Source of the DNA: Gerris lacustris
Lineage: Eukaryota > Arthropoda > Insecta > Hemiptera > Gerridae
Length of the DNA: 64,000 bases
Direction: 5' to 3'
Assembly: GCA_951217055.1 (NCBI GenBank)
Contig: OX578283.1
Location: 29,697,427-29,761,426, forward strand
Shown here: positions 31,301 through 43,875 of the stretch, piece after piece
How the letters are laid out: each line of letters opens with the position of its first letter
How positions within the stretch are numbered: the stretch's first letter is position 1
Program-made: the position numbers and the translations under genes
The notes under the pieces: model-generated
Told to the model about the DNA's origin: nothing
What the model saw: only the letters and a program-made list of their open reading frames with translations
The model's database searches: none

Positions 31301-34300
31301 TTGGCAGCATTAAGAAGTACCCATGGAATAAGACCGGCTGCTGTAGGTGGTTTTCGACCACCGGAGGGCGCTATGTTTAATCGCATATTTGTTTGTTTTT
31401 TTACAATGAAAATTTACAAATATAATATTTATTTAATTTATTATTTTTATTAACGACGAACTTTTATAAAAGAAAACAAATTATTTGCGTGTCCGTTGCA
31501 TTTTGTGTTTTATGAGAAATAAAATAAAAAACAAAAGAAATGGTTTCACTTTCCGTTATTAATTTTTAATTAAATAATTAGAAAATGAATTACATGCACT
31601 TTGAAAGTATATAAAATGATGTGTGTATAGTCTGAGGGAGATATTGTATGATGAAAGTACGGAGCTCAAGACGGGACTAGATAGGTCAGTTTAACTCGAG
31701 CCTTTGGACCTGACGAAATAACTTGTGTGCTCCCCTCTACAGTGAGCCACTACTCGTCCAACCTCTTGTGGCTAATATTCCTCTACACTTGAGAAATATT
31801 GGTAAGAATCAAGTAACCCAGGCTTATTCTGTGTTTTTAATGCTGTATAAGGTAACCAGCAATTGGTTATTAAGCTATTTTGATTAAATCTTACGAAAAC
31901 GATCTCTTTAAAGTAGAACCAGAAAGCTAGTTTTTAGTTATCGAAATTTAGTAGGTACTTCAGAAAAAAATGAGGTATTAATTTTTGTTGAAATAAAAAT
32001 TAAGATTCTTCTACTGCCGCTTATTTCTGAAGAATCTACCTATAATGTGCCTAATGCGTAATCATGGCTCTTTGTAACCTATACCTGGAATATTCTTATT
32101 CCAACAAAATTTTAATATATTGATATTGAAATACCCCGCTAAACTTTAATAACTCAAAACTAGATGGGGGGTTTATCTCTGTTAGGGTAAAATTAATTAA
32201 TAAATAATAATTGGGCTGTAAGAACAGTCAGAAATCATTTCTAATCCCCCCCTTCAATAAAAGCTTTGAAGAATATACGTTAAGTCTCAGATAGCGCTAG
32301 TAATCCAATTACATTTTAAATAAACAATCTCCTTTTAATATTAAAAGTTTAACTAAAAACAAATAGCGATTAAATTATCTATTAATTAATAATTAATTTT
32401 GTAACAAATGAATATAAATTCCATTAGGACAGTTTTTATAATGAATAGCGTTACGGATAGGTGGAAATTATAATTAAATAAGTTTAAAGGTTCTCATTGT
32501 GGAATTTATCTATATATAAAATTAAAGTTTTGTCTGTACATTAGTCAGAATTGAAAATTTCTTGGATACTTTTTTCATTTTATACATTCCGAAAACCGAA
32601 TCCGGCCTTAACTTTTATCGTGTATGTGGGTATGTGTGTCTGTCGCCCCAGTCAAACTTTTTAGGCGCAAAATTGGCTTAGCGAAATCGATTAATTTTTT
32701 TCAGAGTGCAAACATGTTGCGCAATTTGTAGGCTTGGTTTCATCGAAGAATATTGAGTAGAACCAAAGTTATTGACAATTTTATAAAAAATAATAACCTA
32801 AAAAACTTAGGTTGACAGTGAAGGAGATTATGATTTACCGTTTCTGTTGAGCCACCATAACCAAAACCTACAGACTCGCTAATCAAAATTTTTGGGTACT
32901 TTTAGAATCTAGAACATCAAAGACTCACGGTTTTTTGCGTTTGGTCGGAAATCGGCCCAAACCGACTAGAAAAAATACGAAAAGTTTAAAAAAAAAAAAA
33001 TTGTATCCCCCCCCCCTTAAAAAATTAAAGATGGCGGACTCAACTTTAAAGTTCTTTTGGAGGCTTGTTACGGCTAAACGGGAAGTCGTATCGAAAAACA
33101 GATTGCACCAGCGGTATCTGATTTTATCTACAACTTTGGTCCTATGACTTTTTGTCGTACCTCCATATGTTCTACCTTAAATAGTGCTAGTTTTTTTTTT
33201 TAATTTTTGACTTAGAGCTCTTATGGCGTCCGCAATTGTTGGCCGATTTAATTTCTAATTGGGGTTCTTAAACTTCATACTAATGCTCTTTCTAGAACTA
33301 GAGTTATGAAATATTTACTCGTGCAACTACTGTATTCAGAAAAGGGACTGGTAATTATATTAATGCACTATCATGGTTGATGACTGTTCAATGACTTCCC
33401 AGTCAAATTGGTTTTGACTACGTTTATTTTCTTATTTATTATTCCTATTACTACATTATTTAGTTGCTATTGTTTATTGCTTCGGAGCTTACCGAAGGTA
33501 ACGGAAGCTATGTGATCGTTCCGAAGAACGAAAAAATTTTAGGTCTCCGATTTCAAAAATTCCATGACAGAAATCCGTTTCAGACATCAGGGAACATTTT
33601 TGGTTCCGTGTGTCTGTCTGTCGGACAATAAAGTACGTGGATAGGATGCGAGGAAGCTATGTGCCACACCAATTGGCAGTCTATTTTAAATATATAGATA
33701 GACTCCAAACTACGATTTGGAGAATATTATATTCTTAATAACGGAATGAAAGATGTATAATATTATAGTCCTGATTCTATTCCTAGAAGGCTTTGGAAAC
33801 AAAACTATTTAAGCACTTCATTTAATTGCTAGACCTAAATGATTATAGGAAACATAGCCACTAATACCTAGCTTTCACCTTAGGGTGAAAGCTAGTTGTT
33901 AATAAGAGTATATACCAATTAAAAAAAAATTGTTTTGCTATATTTAAGTTTGTTATGATTTTGTTTGGGTTTTGATTGTGATTATAGAATGTTTTTAATG
34001 TTAAATGCAATATTTAATTTCCAGTACTAAAATTTATATAAATTAGCCTTAAGAGATAATGATATATTGACGCTGTCTTATAGAAATAGACAGACTTTCA
34101 TTGTACTATTGTACAACAATTTTTGTAAGTATTACCATCAACATCAATCATAATTGTTATTATTAAATTTCTACAGACTTACATAATATTAACATAAGAT
34201 ATCAATGTAACTTTTTCTTGTCATTTTAGAAATAAAGAATGATGATGACCTTTATAATTGCGGGATTACGGGTGGAATCCTTTCTTAATCGATATGGATT

Positions 34301-35499
34301 ATTTTTTTAATTTTCATACCTAAAGATCCATCTACCATATTAACATTTCAAAAAAGCTTTTGAATAAAGCTAGGATACAATATAATAACTAATAACAATT
34401 TTATAACCAGAACTGAATGCATTTGCTCAAAGATAAGACTCTCCAATGAACACATTAGTTGCATTTGTTTAATAAACCATCGCAGTCGAATTCAGAGATC
34501 ATTTATTTAAACTAGAGATTTCAATTTACCTGCAAGTTGCAGCAACTATTTGAACTTTCATAAGCTCAGCTGTGTTACATAACTTTACTATTTTATCTTT
34601 TTTTTCTGCTGTTCAAAAATATCAAAAAAAGTATCCTTACAGTCTTCTAGAAATCATTTGAGATTGAGTAAAATCAAATAGTATTTGAACTACTCATAAT
34701 AATATCTAAATTTAGGTGCTGTTCAGGATTCCTGATGAGGTCTTAAACTGGTTCTTATTAATCTTAGCTGACATTTCTGTTAAATAATTCTCAAGTTTTT
34801 AAATAAACTAACAATCTATATATTAATTGCTAAATTGCTTGAAACTTAAAAAAAAGGTTAGAAATGTTTTGTAATAGAGGGGAAGGCGAATTGCACTGAA
34901 GGCAATCAGCCGAAGACACGATACTCATAAACCACCGCGTTGTCCTGATTCGTGCGATTTCATCTTCTACTTGCGTTTATACCAAAATCGGTTTATTTCG
35001 TATCGGTCGATTTTGTGGTGGTCGTTTTTCGGATTCACTCCAGGACTCCCAGTGTGCTGTAACAGGCGATGAGGGACTTCATTCCAAAAAAATACTAAAC
35101 TCTCCTACCAAACAAGAATTGCGGTATTGGTTTGATTGTTCTGTAAAGATGGGACAAATAAAATTTTTAAATAAATTTAAGTTGCTTTGATACAAAAAAT
35201 ATGCGTATTTTATACCTATAATATATAATACTAGCCTTCACCCCGTGCTCCGGACGGGGCTCGTGCTAGGAATTAGTGGCTATGTTTCCTATTGTCAAGT
35301 AAGCCTAGCAATTAAATGAAATGCCTAAATGGTTTTGCTTCCAATGCCATCTAGGAATAAAATCAGGATTATATTATACATAATTAATTCCATTAATAAG
35401 AATATAATACTCTCCAAGTCTATCTTATATAGGAGTCTCAATATATTTAAAAAATAGCCAATAGAAACTAAGTTATATAGTAATAAACTAGGCATCGCG

Positions 35500-36150
35500 T
35501 GGCTCTATCATTGAAGCGAGCGTATAGTAATAAATATGTATTGAATATTGAAAAAAAAGATTATTGTGAATCATGATGAGTTGATAGATAATGGGTCTGG
35601 TAGTAGTGCAGCGGCTAGTAGTAAGGGAACCACCCCGCATTCTTACTATTCCACTAACCACACATCTCTATTTCAATATTTATAATTTGTATCTCTTTGC
35701 TACAAACAAACTACTGCAAGAATCAAATTGAAATTTTGCATGCCTGTTTCAATTGTGCATTAGATGGTGTATATGAAGTTTTATTAAAATCGTTAGGTTA
35801 GAACGTAAGATATCGGTAAAAAGGTTGTTTTCTCTATTTTAAACGTTTAGGCCCGCTTTAATAGTTTTAGCGATCTTTATTAATTCATAGCGGTGTCGCT
35901 GTTGGTTTTACTAAAAAATGTTATTTGAAAAAAATGTTCGTCTCATCGAATAGATGATGATAGAATCTTTTCCCGTCCTGAAATTCCAATTTAATTTTTG
36001 AACCTCTCGTTTACGCGAGCGTTGCGCGCGAACTCTTTGACGGATCACGCTGTCCAACGAACTTAGCCTGAGTATTAGTAAGAGGATCATGTATACCAAA
36101 TTTCAACTAAATCGGTCAACTTTTACTCAAGTTATCGTCACACGCGTGAA
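35500..36150 (+). repeat. Dispersed repeat, copy 2 of the 14.1-15.1 kb family
   Basis: The same ordered blocks as 14130-15130 in the same orientation, with substitutions and small indels. Present only in the right half of the compound palindrome. Confidence 0.65.
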
Positions 36151-36157
36151 CGTTACT

Positions 36158-36204
<47 letters not shown>
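36158..36204. repeat. (GACA)n microsatellite
   Basis: About 11-12 uninterrupted GACA units. Confidence 0.95.
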
Positions 36205-36425
36205 GCGGAGCATATTTCGTTGAATGTAGGAAGCTCGCTACGCTCGCTTCAATAACAATATTAAAAAAAAGGATAAAATAAATGAGAAAATTAACGTAGT
36301 CAAAACCAATTAGACTGGGAAGTGATTGAACAATCATCAGCCATGATGGTGCATTAATTTAATTACCATACTCTTCTCTCAATACGGCAGTTGCACCATA
36401 GTAAATATTTAATAACTCTAGTTCT

Positions 36426-36791
36426 GGGAGCCAGGGTAGCCGAGCGTGTTAGGGCGCTCGCTCAGCTATCAATAAGTCGAGGCAACTCGAAGTCGTGGGT
36501 TCGATCCCGGACCATGATACTCTGAATTGCATCAATGATTCGTGGACGGTGCAGGGCGAGGAATAACCTTTATGGGGACTCTTCCCCCAAGCTTTGACGC
36601 ACGCTTATATAGCTTACTAATGACCACACCATACTCGCTTCGGCGTTACAATGTACAAATGTATGATGTGTGAAGTAGCTGGAACTCTCCACCACGGGGC
36701 GTAAAAAGGGCCTAAGTGATGGCCTAATTGCAAGGTTCGAACAAGTGGTTCGTCCTACCCGTTCTAGTAGGAAGTACTAGACTACTACTAC
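36426..36791 (+). mobile_element. tRNA-derived SINE, about 366 bp, with 13-bp TSD
   Basis: The head has an A-box-like TAGCCGAGCGTGTTAGGGC and a B box GGGTTCGATCCC, spaced as in tRNA. The body has no open frame and the tail ends in CTA/ACT triplets. The 13-bp TAACTCTAGTTCT occurs on both sides (36413-36425 and 36792-36804). It splits one arm of the compound palindrome, so it inserted after that arm existed. It could be mistaken for a tRNA gene, but the cloverleaf is not intact. Confidence 0.93.
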
Positions 36792-36967
36792 TAACTCTAG
36801 TTCTAGAAAAAAATGATAAAATAATAAAAATACTCGATTTAAAGAGAATTAGTGTGAGGTTTAAGCACCCCAATCAGAAATTAAATCGGTTAACAATTGC
36901 GTACGTCATAAGAGCTCAAAGTCCAAAATTAAAAATAAATTAGCCCTATTTCATCCGCCAACTTTTC

Positions 36968-36970
<3 letters not shown>

Positions 36971-37005
<35 letters not shown>
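36971..37005. repeat. T35 homopolymer
   Basis: An uninterrupted run of 35 T within the right arm of the palindrome. On the minus strand it would look like a poly(A) tail. Confidence 0.95.
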
Positions 37006-37009
<4 letters not shown>

Positions 37010-37394
37010 GTTAATAACTTTAGTTCTACACAATATTTTTTAATGAAACCAAGCCTACAAATTGCGCAACATGTTTGCGCTCACCTCTGAAAAAAAATTA
37101 TCGAAATCACTTGGCCAGTTTTGCGCCTGTAAAGTCTGACTGGGGCGACATACACGAAAAAAGTTAAGGCCGGATTCGGTATTTGGGATGTATGAAGGAG
37201 AATAAAGTTGGCTTTTCTTAGTTTAAGTTTAGGGGGGGAGTAATTTCATTGATGGTTTTTTTTTCAAAAAATATGCGACCTATGAATAATTGTTTATAAA
37301 GATATTTTATATTTTTCGGTAAAGATTAACTGTAATTTGTTTAGAGTTTAAGATGTTTTTGTGATTTTTTTAAAAAATAGAAAGGGGACAATAA

Positions 37395-37521
37395 AGGCCC
37401 CTTTACACGGTGAAAATGTTTGCACAAACATGATGTTTGACGTGTAGGCCTGAATTTTCCCGACATCAGGTTTGCACAAACATCATGTTTGTGCAAAATG
37501 TTTGATCGTGTATGGGGGCCT
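37395..37521. mobile_element. 127-bp MITE, PIF/Harbinger-like, TAA target duplication
   Basis: Ends AGGCCCCTTTACACG and CGTGTATGGGGGCCT are near-perfect inverted repeats, flanked by TAA at 37392-37394 and 37522-37524. The interior holds nested GTTTGCACAAACAT palindromes. A 3-bp TWA duplication is typical of PIF/Harbinger. Confidence 0.82.
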
Positions 37522-37995
37522 TAAAAGTGCAATTTTTAAGTAGACAAGGTGCAAAGATTAATTGGTACAAAAACGAAACCAAATATAGATAAATACCCTT
37601 TTAGAGATACATCTTTCATTTACCACCCCACACCACGTGAATAAAAAATTACTTCCCCTTGTTTTTAATGATGGTTTTTACGGCTTCTCTATATTTTCTT
37701 GTGTTTGGGACAAAAGTTTCAAACTTTTGTGTTATATACTTTACGGTAGACACGCGTTAACGACCTCAAGACAGTCAGACAAACGCAGTAAATTATAAGG
37801 GTCCTCAATTTTACCGCCCTATTTTTGACCCTAAAAGGTTTAAACCGAATTTAAGTGCAATTGTGTTTATGTTCACTTTCATGCACAGACTGGATTTAAC
37901 TATTTTTGAAATAGTTGAGAAAAATAAGTTTATTAAAATAGTTGTCACCTTGGCCTCAAAGTCGATGAATTCACTAAACAGTTCCAGAAGCAGGT

Positions 37996-37997
<2 letters not shown>

Positions 37998-38022
<25 letters not shown>
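37998..38022. repeat. Poly(T) run
   Basis: Homopolymer of about 24 T, upstream of NDUFA13. Another lies at 47713-47739. Confidence 0.9.
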
Positions 38023-38029
<7 letters not shown>

Positions 38030-38610
38030 GTTTTTAGAAATGTTATTTCTAATCTAACGCTGTAAACTGCAACAGGTGTGTGTGTTTTTTGTAGTCCCCC
38101 CCCACATAAGTTGGCCAATCTGAATGTCAAAAAGTTAACTTTCTTCTCGATCCTACTGTAAATTATGACCAATATTGATTCAACATTTCTTTTTTTTCTA
38201 CCCACATACATCGTACACACATACATGGAAAATCATTATGATTTCAACAGCGAAGGCCATCGTAATAGAAAACATTTTAAGTGCATTACATTACCTTCTC
38301 TAAAAACGGAAGCCTTCGACCTCCGTATGGTTTTATTATAATTAATAATTATTATTATTATTGTGCGGTGTACAAATAATCACGTTATTAAATTTTATTC
38401 AAAATTCAAAAAGTTTCTAAATCAATCTTTTTCATTAAGATAACGTAGAAAACATCTGTGTTGTATCGAGCGCTGTATTATTGAACTCGGCTATAACCAG
38501 CCTGAGGTTACATTTTTTCATTCTAATTCTAAAGTTATTTTAATTTTAATATTCTTTCAGTTTTTTCTAAAAAGTCTTGTGTAAATAAGAACTTAATTTT
38601 AACAAGAAAT

Positions 38611-38704
38611 ATGGCAACTATTGCAAGGAAGCAAGATTTACCTCCTGAGGGTGGATTCAAGCCTTTAAATTATTCTAGAATCCCTGCGAAAAGTTTGATC
38701 GGAG
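38611..38704 (+). CDS. NDUFA13: NDUFA13 exon 1
   Basis: ATG in the context AACAAGAAATATGG; encodes the first 31 codons plus one base. Donor GGAG|GTAACT. Upstream sequence is AT-rich with no clear promoter element. Confidence 0.92.
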
Positions 38705-41700
38705 GTAACTTTTAGTTTTTCATTTTCTATTCGACCTTAAAGAGATTTTTATTTTGACAAACTCTTATAATAAAGAGCTCAAATTAAAAAAATAAAAAAT
38801 CCTTACTTAATTTTCACTAAAACGTTCAAATTTTTCGAATTGTTTTGTTTTTACATTGGATGGGAACATACATTAGACGTCAAGTATGCCATTCATTAGG
38901 CTAGATTTAGTTTATTTCGTTTATTAATGGCATGTTTTATTAAGATTTAGTGGTTTTACAAAACCAGGTTCTCGTATTCTCAGCAGGCCAAGTTCTCGTT
39001 GTTTCAATGCAGTTGCCACACTAGATAAAAATAGGACGTATATTAGCAATTATCTTTCTTCTTACTTTCTCTCTTTAGCCATTGCCAATTCTTTGCATTA
39101 GTTTTTATTAAAATCCCTATTTTTGAGAATATGGCCCCTATTTTATATGAATTGGTTTTGCAGGCACATTGGCCTCTTTAACCGCTGTGTTAGAATTTTT
39201 GAGCTTTATTTTAATTTTCTCACATTTATAAACCACCCTTGTTTTAGAAAATCAAAAATTTCTAGAAGATGGTAAGTGGAAGAGACAAAGAGATAATACC
39301 TACTGTGCTGGAGAAATCTGAAGAATTCACAGAGCCCCACTAGTTTAGTACTTATGTTAGCGATCCTAGAGGTCAAAGTTGGTGCTACAGAGATCTGCCT
39401 GTTATAGCATTGACCGATGTGGCTACCAGAGGGTTAATATGAAAGTGTCTTTCATATGTATGCTTAAGCTGTCAATTTCATCCCTTATAAGTTATAAGTA
39501 AATTTGATGATGTAAATATAAGGAAATAATAATAATTAGAAAGTTTGATATTAAGATGTGGAGCCTAGCTTAATCAGATCAGGGATTATTAGGTCATATG
39601 ACAGTTGTCAATTAGCCACCCTTACTTCTGTCGTTGATTATAGAATCCTTTTTTAAATGTGTTATTCGTAAACGTTTTTATAGGTAACAAAATGTTCTCA
39701 CACGATTCACTATGTGTTCTTCAAGAAAGAGATAACTCTAGTACAGATTAAATTTCCCCACAAGGGACTTTACCTGTAAATGTGTTCATGTCCTAAAGCA
39801 ACTGCCCATGAGTTGAGATTGTGGAATAGTCACCTTGAATTAGACAACTTCCCCATCAACAGATATCTGTAGACTTAGCTTCATACACCATTCTTCCTGT
39901 GGACTGAGCTCCTAGCTAACCCTGAAACAGCAAATATACATTCTTCACTAAGCAGTATGACCTCTTGTTCCTGCCACAACAGCGTAAAGGTGACACTAAT
40001 GCTTAAGTCCTTTATGATGACTCTAATGTGGAAAGTCAGGACCAACTTAAGCGTCCTAGACAAAACAGTCAGCTCTGGAGCAAAATCCGGGCTACCTCAG
40101 GGTAATTCTCACTGTGCCCATTGCCAGTGCCTATGATTATTTACCAGTTGAGCTTTCTTTCGTCTAAATAAATAGGAATCACTAGCTAAAAATGCAATCC
40201 CACCATTTTTATATAACTTGACATAGTTTAGTTTTGAGAAGTGCTTGCTTATTCTTATACAATGTTGTATACATAAGTAAAACACTATTTTTTTTTTTGT
40301 ACAATATTGCATCAATGACAATTTAAAAAATAGAAATTAAAATAATTGTTATTCTACTTCTTTGGAATGAGATATTGAAAGTGGTTAACACTCCACTCTC
40401 AATATCTCATTGTATTATTTTATTGCTTCCCAACTTAGTATCTATTAAATAAAAACCTGCATACTGACAGTATCTATTTATTTAGTAAAGGATTTTAAAA
40501 ATTATTTAAATTTTAAGATCCCATTTTTACTGTATATAAATAACTGCTAAATCCCCTTATTTCTTAGTGTTTTATTCCTAAATGTTTTCCAATGTGTAAT
40601 AACATGCTCTCTTATGATCCAGAGTGTCCTTCAGGAAGCTATTGCAATTTTGAACCATTTAATTTAGCTTATTTAAGTGACCAATAGGCTTACAGAAGTC
40701 ATTTTTAATTAGGATCTTAAACCCATCTTTATTTTCGAGGAAAAAGGGAATTTAACATAAAACTATGGTGAAGATTTATGTTTTTGTTTTGTTTATTCTA
40801 ATAATTACGTTTATTTATTTTTATGTTTTATTTTTTAGGTAAAGGTCTGATTGCGGCTAACCTTGCTTTAACCGCAGGAGCCCTGTATCTCTACTCTTTG
40901 AACTATAAGAAAGTTCGAGCTGAAACTATTGAATTAAGGAGTTCTATGCTTGCCATCACACCTTTGCTGTTGGCTGAAAGAGACCGAGCGTATGTATTAC
41001 ATTTTTTTTGGTTTTATTTAATAATTAAGTTACGTACATGGGGTTAAAGGGAGAGGTAAGTGATTGCCGTACCTAGATTTTGGCCAAAGGTTGTTTTGGT
41101 TGATGAATCCAAACCCTTTTGACCTTATTACTCCAGAAATCTGAACAGCAAGTTTGTTTAAGCATTTTAATTAACCTTCTGAGGGGACATAACTTAGTTA
41201 TCTAGTTGCAGGCATATTAGTGTGATAGAACTCTATGTTACAATTACTGAGCTTTATTTAAATTTTCTCAGATTTATTAAAATCGTTTTTATTAAAACAA
41301 TTAAAATCACAATAAGAAATAGTTCTTATTGTGATTTTAATTGTTTTACATCCATAGGGATGTAAGAACTATGGACTAAGAAGAACTATGAACGAATAGG
41401 GCTTACTAGCAGAATCTATTAGGACCTGTTATAATATTGAAACAACTTTGCCTAAACTGTAACGTATTTACTTATACTTATTTAATATATTTATTATGAG
41501 TATCCTGGGATCTTTCTGAAAAACCAACTGGCCTTTGCTATTTACCATAATCGCTGAACTACCATCTGTTCCATTCTCGAGGGCATTTTCCAAGTGCATT
41601 ACAAACTACAGAATTTTCTTAATTTTTTGCTTCCGAACATACCTAAGGTAACGGAAGCATTGTGATAACTTTAAAGAGCAGCTTTTTTTATGTCTCGGAT

Positions 41701-43249
41701 TTCAACAATTCCTGGACAGACTAACTTGGACCTTATTTATTGGTGATTATCAGTAAGTGTTGTATCACTTTAGTAGATAGACTGAGGGTGAAAATTGAGG
41801 GTTATTTGAGTGATGACCACTTGAAGGTGTTTAAGTTTAAAACTGGTAAAAAATTGGTTTAGAATCAGAAAGTCCCACAAAATGTTGATCTAAAAGCCAC
41901 CATATACTGAAAATCCTTGACTTAGAAATTTAGATTGTCCAACTTATTTGTAAGTTGGATTTCTCCATTCACTTTTGTGATATAGGCTAAATATTTCATA
42001 AATAAGGATGATTTAATTCTAACTTATTTCAATTAACAAAACATGGTCAATAATGTAATAAGCACTATAAGATGTAAACAAGAATAAATTAAAGGTATTT
42101 TAGTAAAACAAAGCTAAATCTTCTAGGCCAGCATTTCTCAACCTTTTTGATGCCGCGACCCTATAAATTTATCCTTAACATTTTTGTGACCCTACCTTGG
42201 ATATAGTGTGTATTGCATATTGCATACCCTAAGGATTGCAGGGACATACATGACCCCAATAGCATGAATACTACTAAAATCATTACTGGATTAGAGAGGA
42301 GGGACTGTAGGCTGATATATTTTTTTTTAATAAAAAAACTGAACACACAGGTCATCTTTATACGGTTAATGGCATTGCTTGATTTGTTTATTTTTTTTAT
42401 CGTGTCTGTTTTGAAGGGTATCAGTTCTATATTATAAAAAGCCATTAATTCCTGAACTTATGATGGCAGGCTGATGACCCTTTCTCAGAATTTTAAAGAA
42501 AAGAGAATAAAGTTCCAAGGAAGTTTTATTACTCCTGTTTGTAATACCCTTTATTTTGTCGCTTTATTTTTGTCAACCTTTCAAGTATTCATTTTTATAT
42601 TTTCCTAATGAATTTATCGATATAATTTTATTATTTTTACTTTAATAAATTAAATTGATATACCTATTTTAATTCCATTGAACTTATTTGTGTATTATAT
42701 ATTTTTTTTTTTGAAAGTATTTTGTCTATATAATTTTAAAGATTTTCCGTGACCCTAGAACATTTTGTCATGACCATTGGGAAACACTGTTAGGGCACTA
42801 CCTAGAACTTTATTGCTGTAGCAGTAATCACAGCCTTAAGAAAGCATCTCATGATGTGAATTATTAATATTCAATCCTGATAAAATATTTAGTTAATGTA
42901 AAATTTAAAATATCTAGATTTATTCTAAATTCTATGAAATATCTAGATTTATTCTAAATGCTATACAATACCTAGATTTATAAAACTGTGGATGCAAAAG
43001 CCTTTAGCTTTGACTAAATTTTGTTATCTATTTGATTACAGTTACTTGAAGGAGTTGCATAGGAACCGTGAGGAAGAAGCCAAACTGATGGGTGGAGTAG
43101 AAGGCTGGGAAGTTGGTAAATACTATGGGGAACCAGTCTACAAGACCTTCTCTCCTGATACCCTGGTTAAGCCACAATTCTTTGAATACTACGCTCACAC
43201 CTCTATGAAAGAATCCAAGAAACATAGCGATATTCTCTTCTGGCAGTAA
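38611..43249 (+). CDS. NDUFA13: NADH dehydrogenase [ubiquinone] 1 alpha subcomplex subunit 13 (complex I accessory subunit, GRIM-19)
   Basis: Complete three-exon gene: 38611-38704, 40839-40989 and 43042-43249, 150 codons ending at TAA 43247-43249. Donors are GTAACT and GTATGT; both acceptors follow pyrimidine-rich tracts; phases 1 and 2 close correctly. Residues 1-27 (MATIARKQDLPPEGGF...NYSRIPAK) match the conserved amphipathic start. Residues about 30-52 form the single transmembrane helix (LIGGKGLIAANLALTAGALY). The long charged C-terminal half includes YLKELHRNREEEAKLM, VEGWEVGKYYGEPVYKT and a final DILFWQ. In known homologues this is a peripheral-arm/membrane-junction subunit of mitochondrial complex I in the inner membrane. 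Length matches the family (about 144-154). The start is chosen because it is the first ATG and gives the conserved N-terminus. Introns of 2134 and 2052 bp carry repeats and one hAT-like MITE. Confidence 0.96.
40366..40411. repeat. NDUFA13: Hairpin in NDUFA13 intron 1
   Basis: AATGAGATATTGA...AGTGG pairs with CCACT...TCAATATCTCATT, with one bulge and an 8-nt loop. Confidence 0.8.
40839..40989 (+). CDS. NDUFA13: NDUFA13 exon 2 (transmembrane segment)
   Basis: Acceptor TTTTTTAG; encodes GKGLIAANLALTAGALYLY, then the start of the charged domain to LLLAERDRA. Donor AGC|GTATGT, leaving two bases that join exon 3 to give Ala-Tyr. Confidence 0.94.
41294..41347. repeat. NDUFA13: Perfect 25-bp hairpin in NDUFA13 intron 2
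   Basis: Arms 41294-41318 and 41323-41347 are exact reverse complements with a 4-nt loop ATAG. Confidence 0.9.
42129..42789. mobile_element. NDUFA13: hAT-like MITE in NDUFA13 intron 2
   Basis: Left end CAGCATTTCTCAACCTTTTT, right end GGGAAACACTG, with GACCCTA subterminal motifs at both sides. This matches the general form of hAT terminal repeats (CAG.G.TTCTCAA/CCC...CTG). The flanking 8-mers TTCTAGGC and TTAGGGCA are not identical, so the target duplication is decayed or the boundary is off slightly. No coding capacity. Confidence 0.75.
43042..43249 (+). CDS. NDUFA13: NDUFA13 exon 3 (C-terminal domain)
   Basis: Acceptor TTTGATTACAG; encodes YLKELHRNREEE through WEVGKYYGEPVYKTF to HSDILFWQ and stop. 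Several ATTAAA-type signals lie within about 300 bp downstream, the clearest near 43517. Confidence 0.95.
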
Positions 43250-43875
43250 ACAATACTATAGATTTTACATTCAATGTTTTCTTGATATAGACTGTATCTG
43301 AGGTAATAATTCAGAAAATATTTTCTAATATTATAATCAAATACTTATTCTATGTCAAGGCAACAAAAATTGTTAGTTCTTTTTGGGAAACAAAAATTTG
43401 ATTCACTTCATTTTTTTTTTTAATGATTGTTTTTATTTACTTAAAAGAAAAATTGGAAAATATTTTGTAAATATACTGTATAGATAAAAGTTAAAAATTA
43501 TTCTAAATTATTATTCCTGAAATTAAAACCTAATTTAAATCGTATTATTTTTAAGGATTTGTAGAATCAGTCTCTCCTTGTAAAATAACCTTTTTTATTT
43601 GTCAAAGCAGCTTTGAGCTTGTATAAGATCATTATAAGAGAAATAGAGTTGAACTAAAAAATAGTAAGACTACATTTTGTAGGTGTTTAATGTTAAATCG
43701 AGTCCTGCATTGACTTATGCTTTGAAACACTGCAAGTTAAAAATAATATTATATAGTTCATTTGTAAATATAAGAATTTCTTTGTTACCCAACATTATGT
43801 AAAATCACCTTTCTCTAATACTTTAGTAATGTACTTGAGAAATAAGAGCGTTTATGGAGGTGATCTTAATAAATT

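Larger units (their letters stand above)
32520..37210. repeat. Compound palindrome, about 4.7 kb, interrupted by later insertions
   Basis: Three mirrored blocks: 32540-32800 with 37000-37200 (shared AAATTGCGCAACATGTTTGC, GGCCGGATTCGGT); 33200-33470 with 36280-36425 plus 36805-36955 (shared GTAGTCAAAACCAAT and CATGATGGTGCATTAA-like sequence); 33690-33900 with 35225-35440 (shared GGAAACATAGCCACTAAT). The order is mirrored, so this is one inverted structure. Asymmetric inserts include the SINE at 36426 and the dispersed repeat at 35.5 kb. The central 1.3 kb has no recognised gene. Confidence 0.8.

Noticed and set aside
36440..36515. tRNA gene
   Set aside because: A and B boxes are present, but the acceptor stem does not close and the unit extends to 366 bp with a 13-bp target duplication: a SINE.
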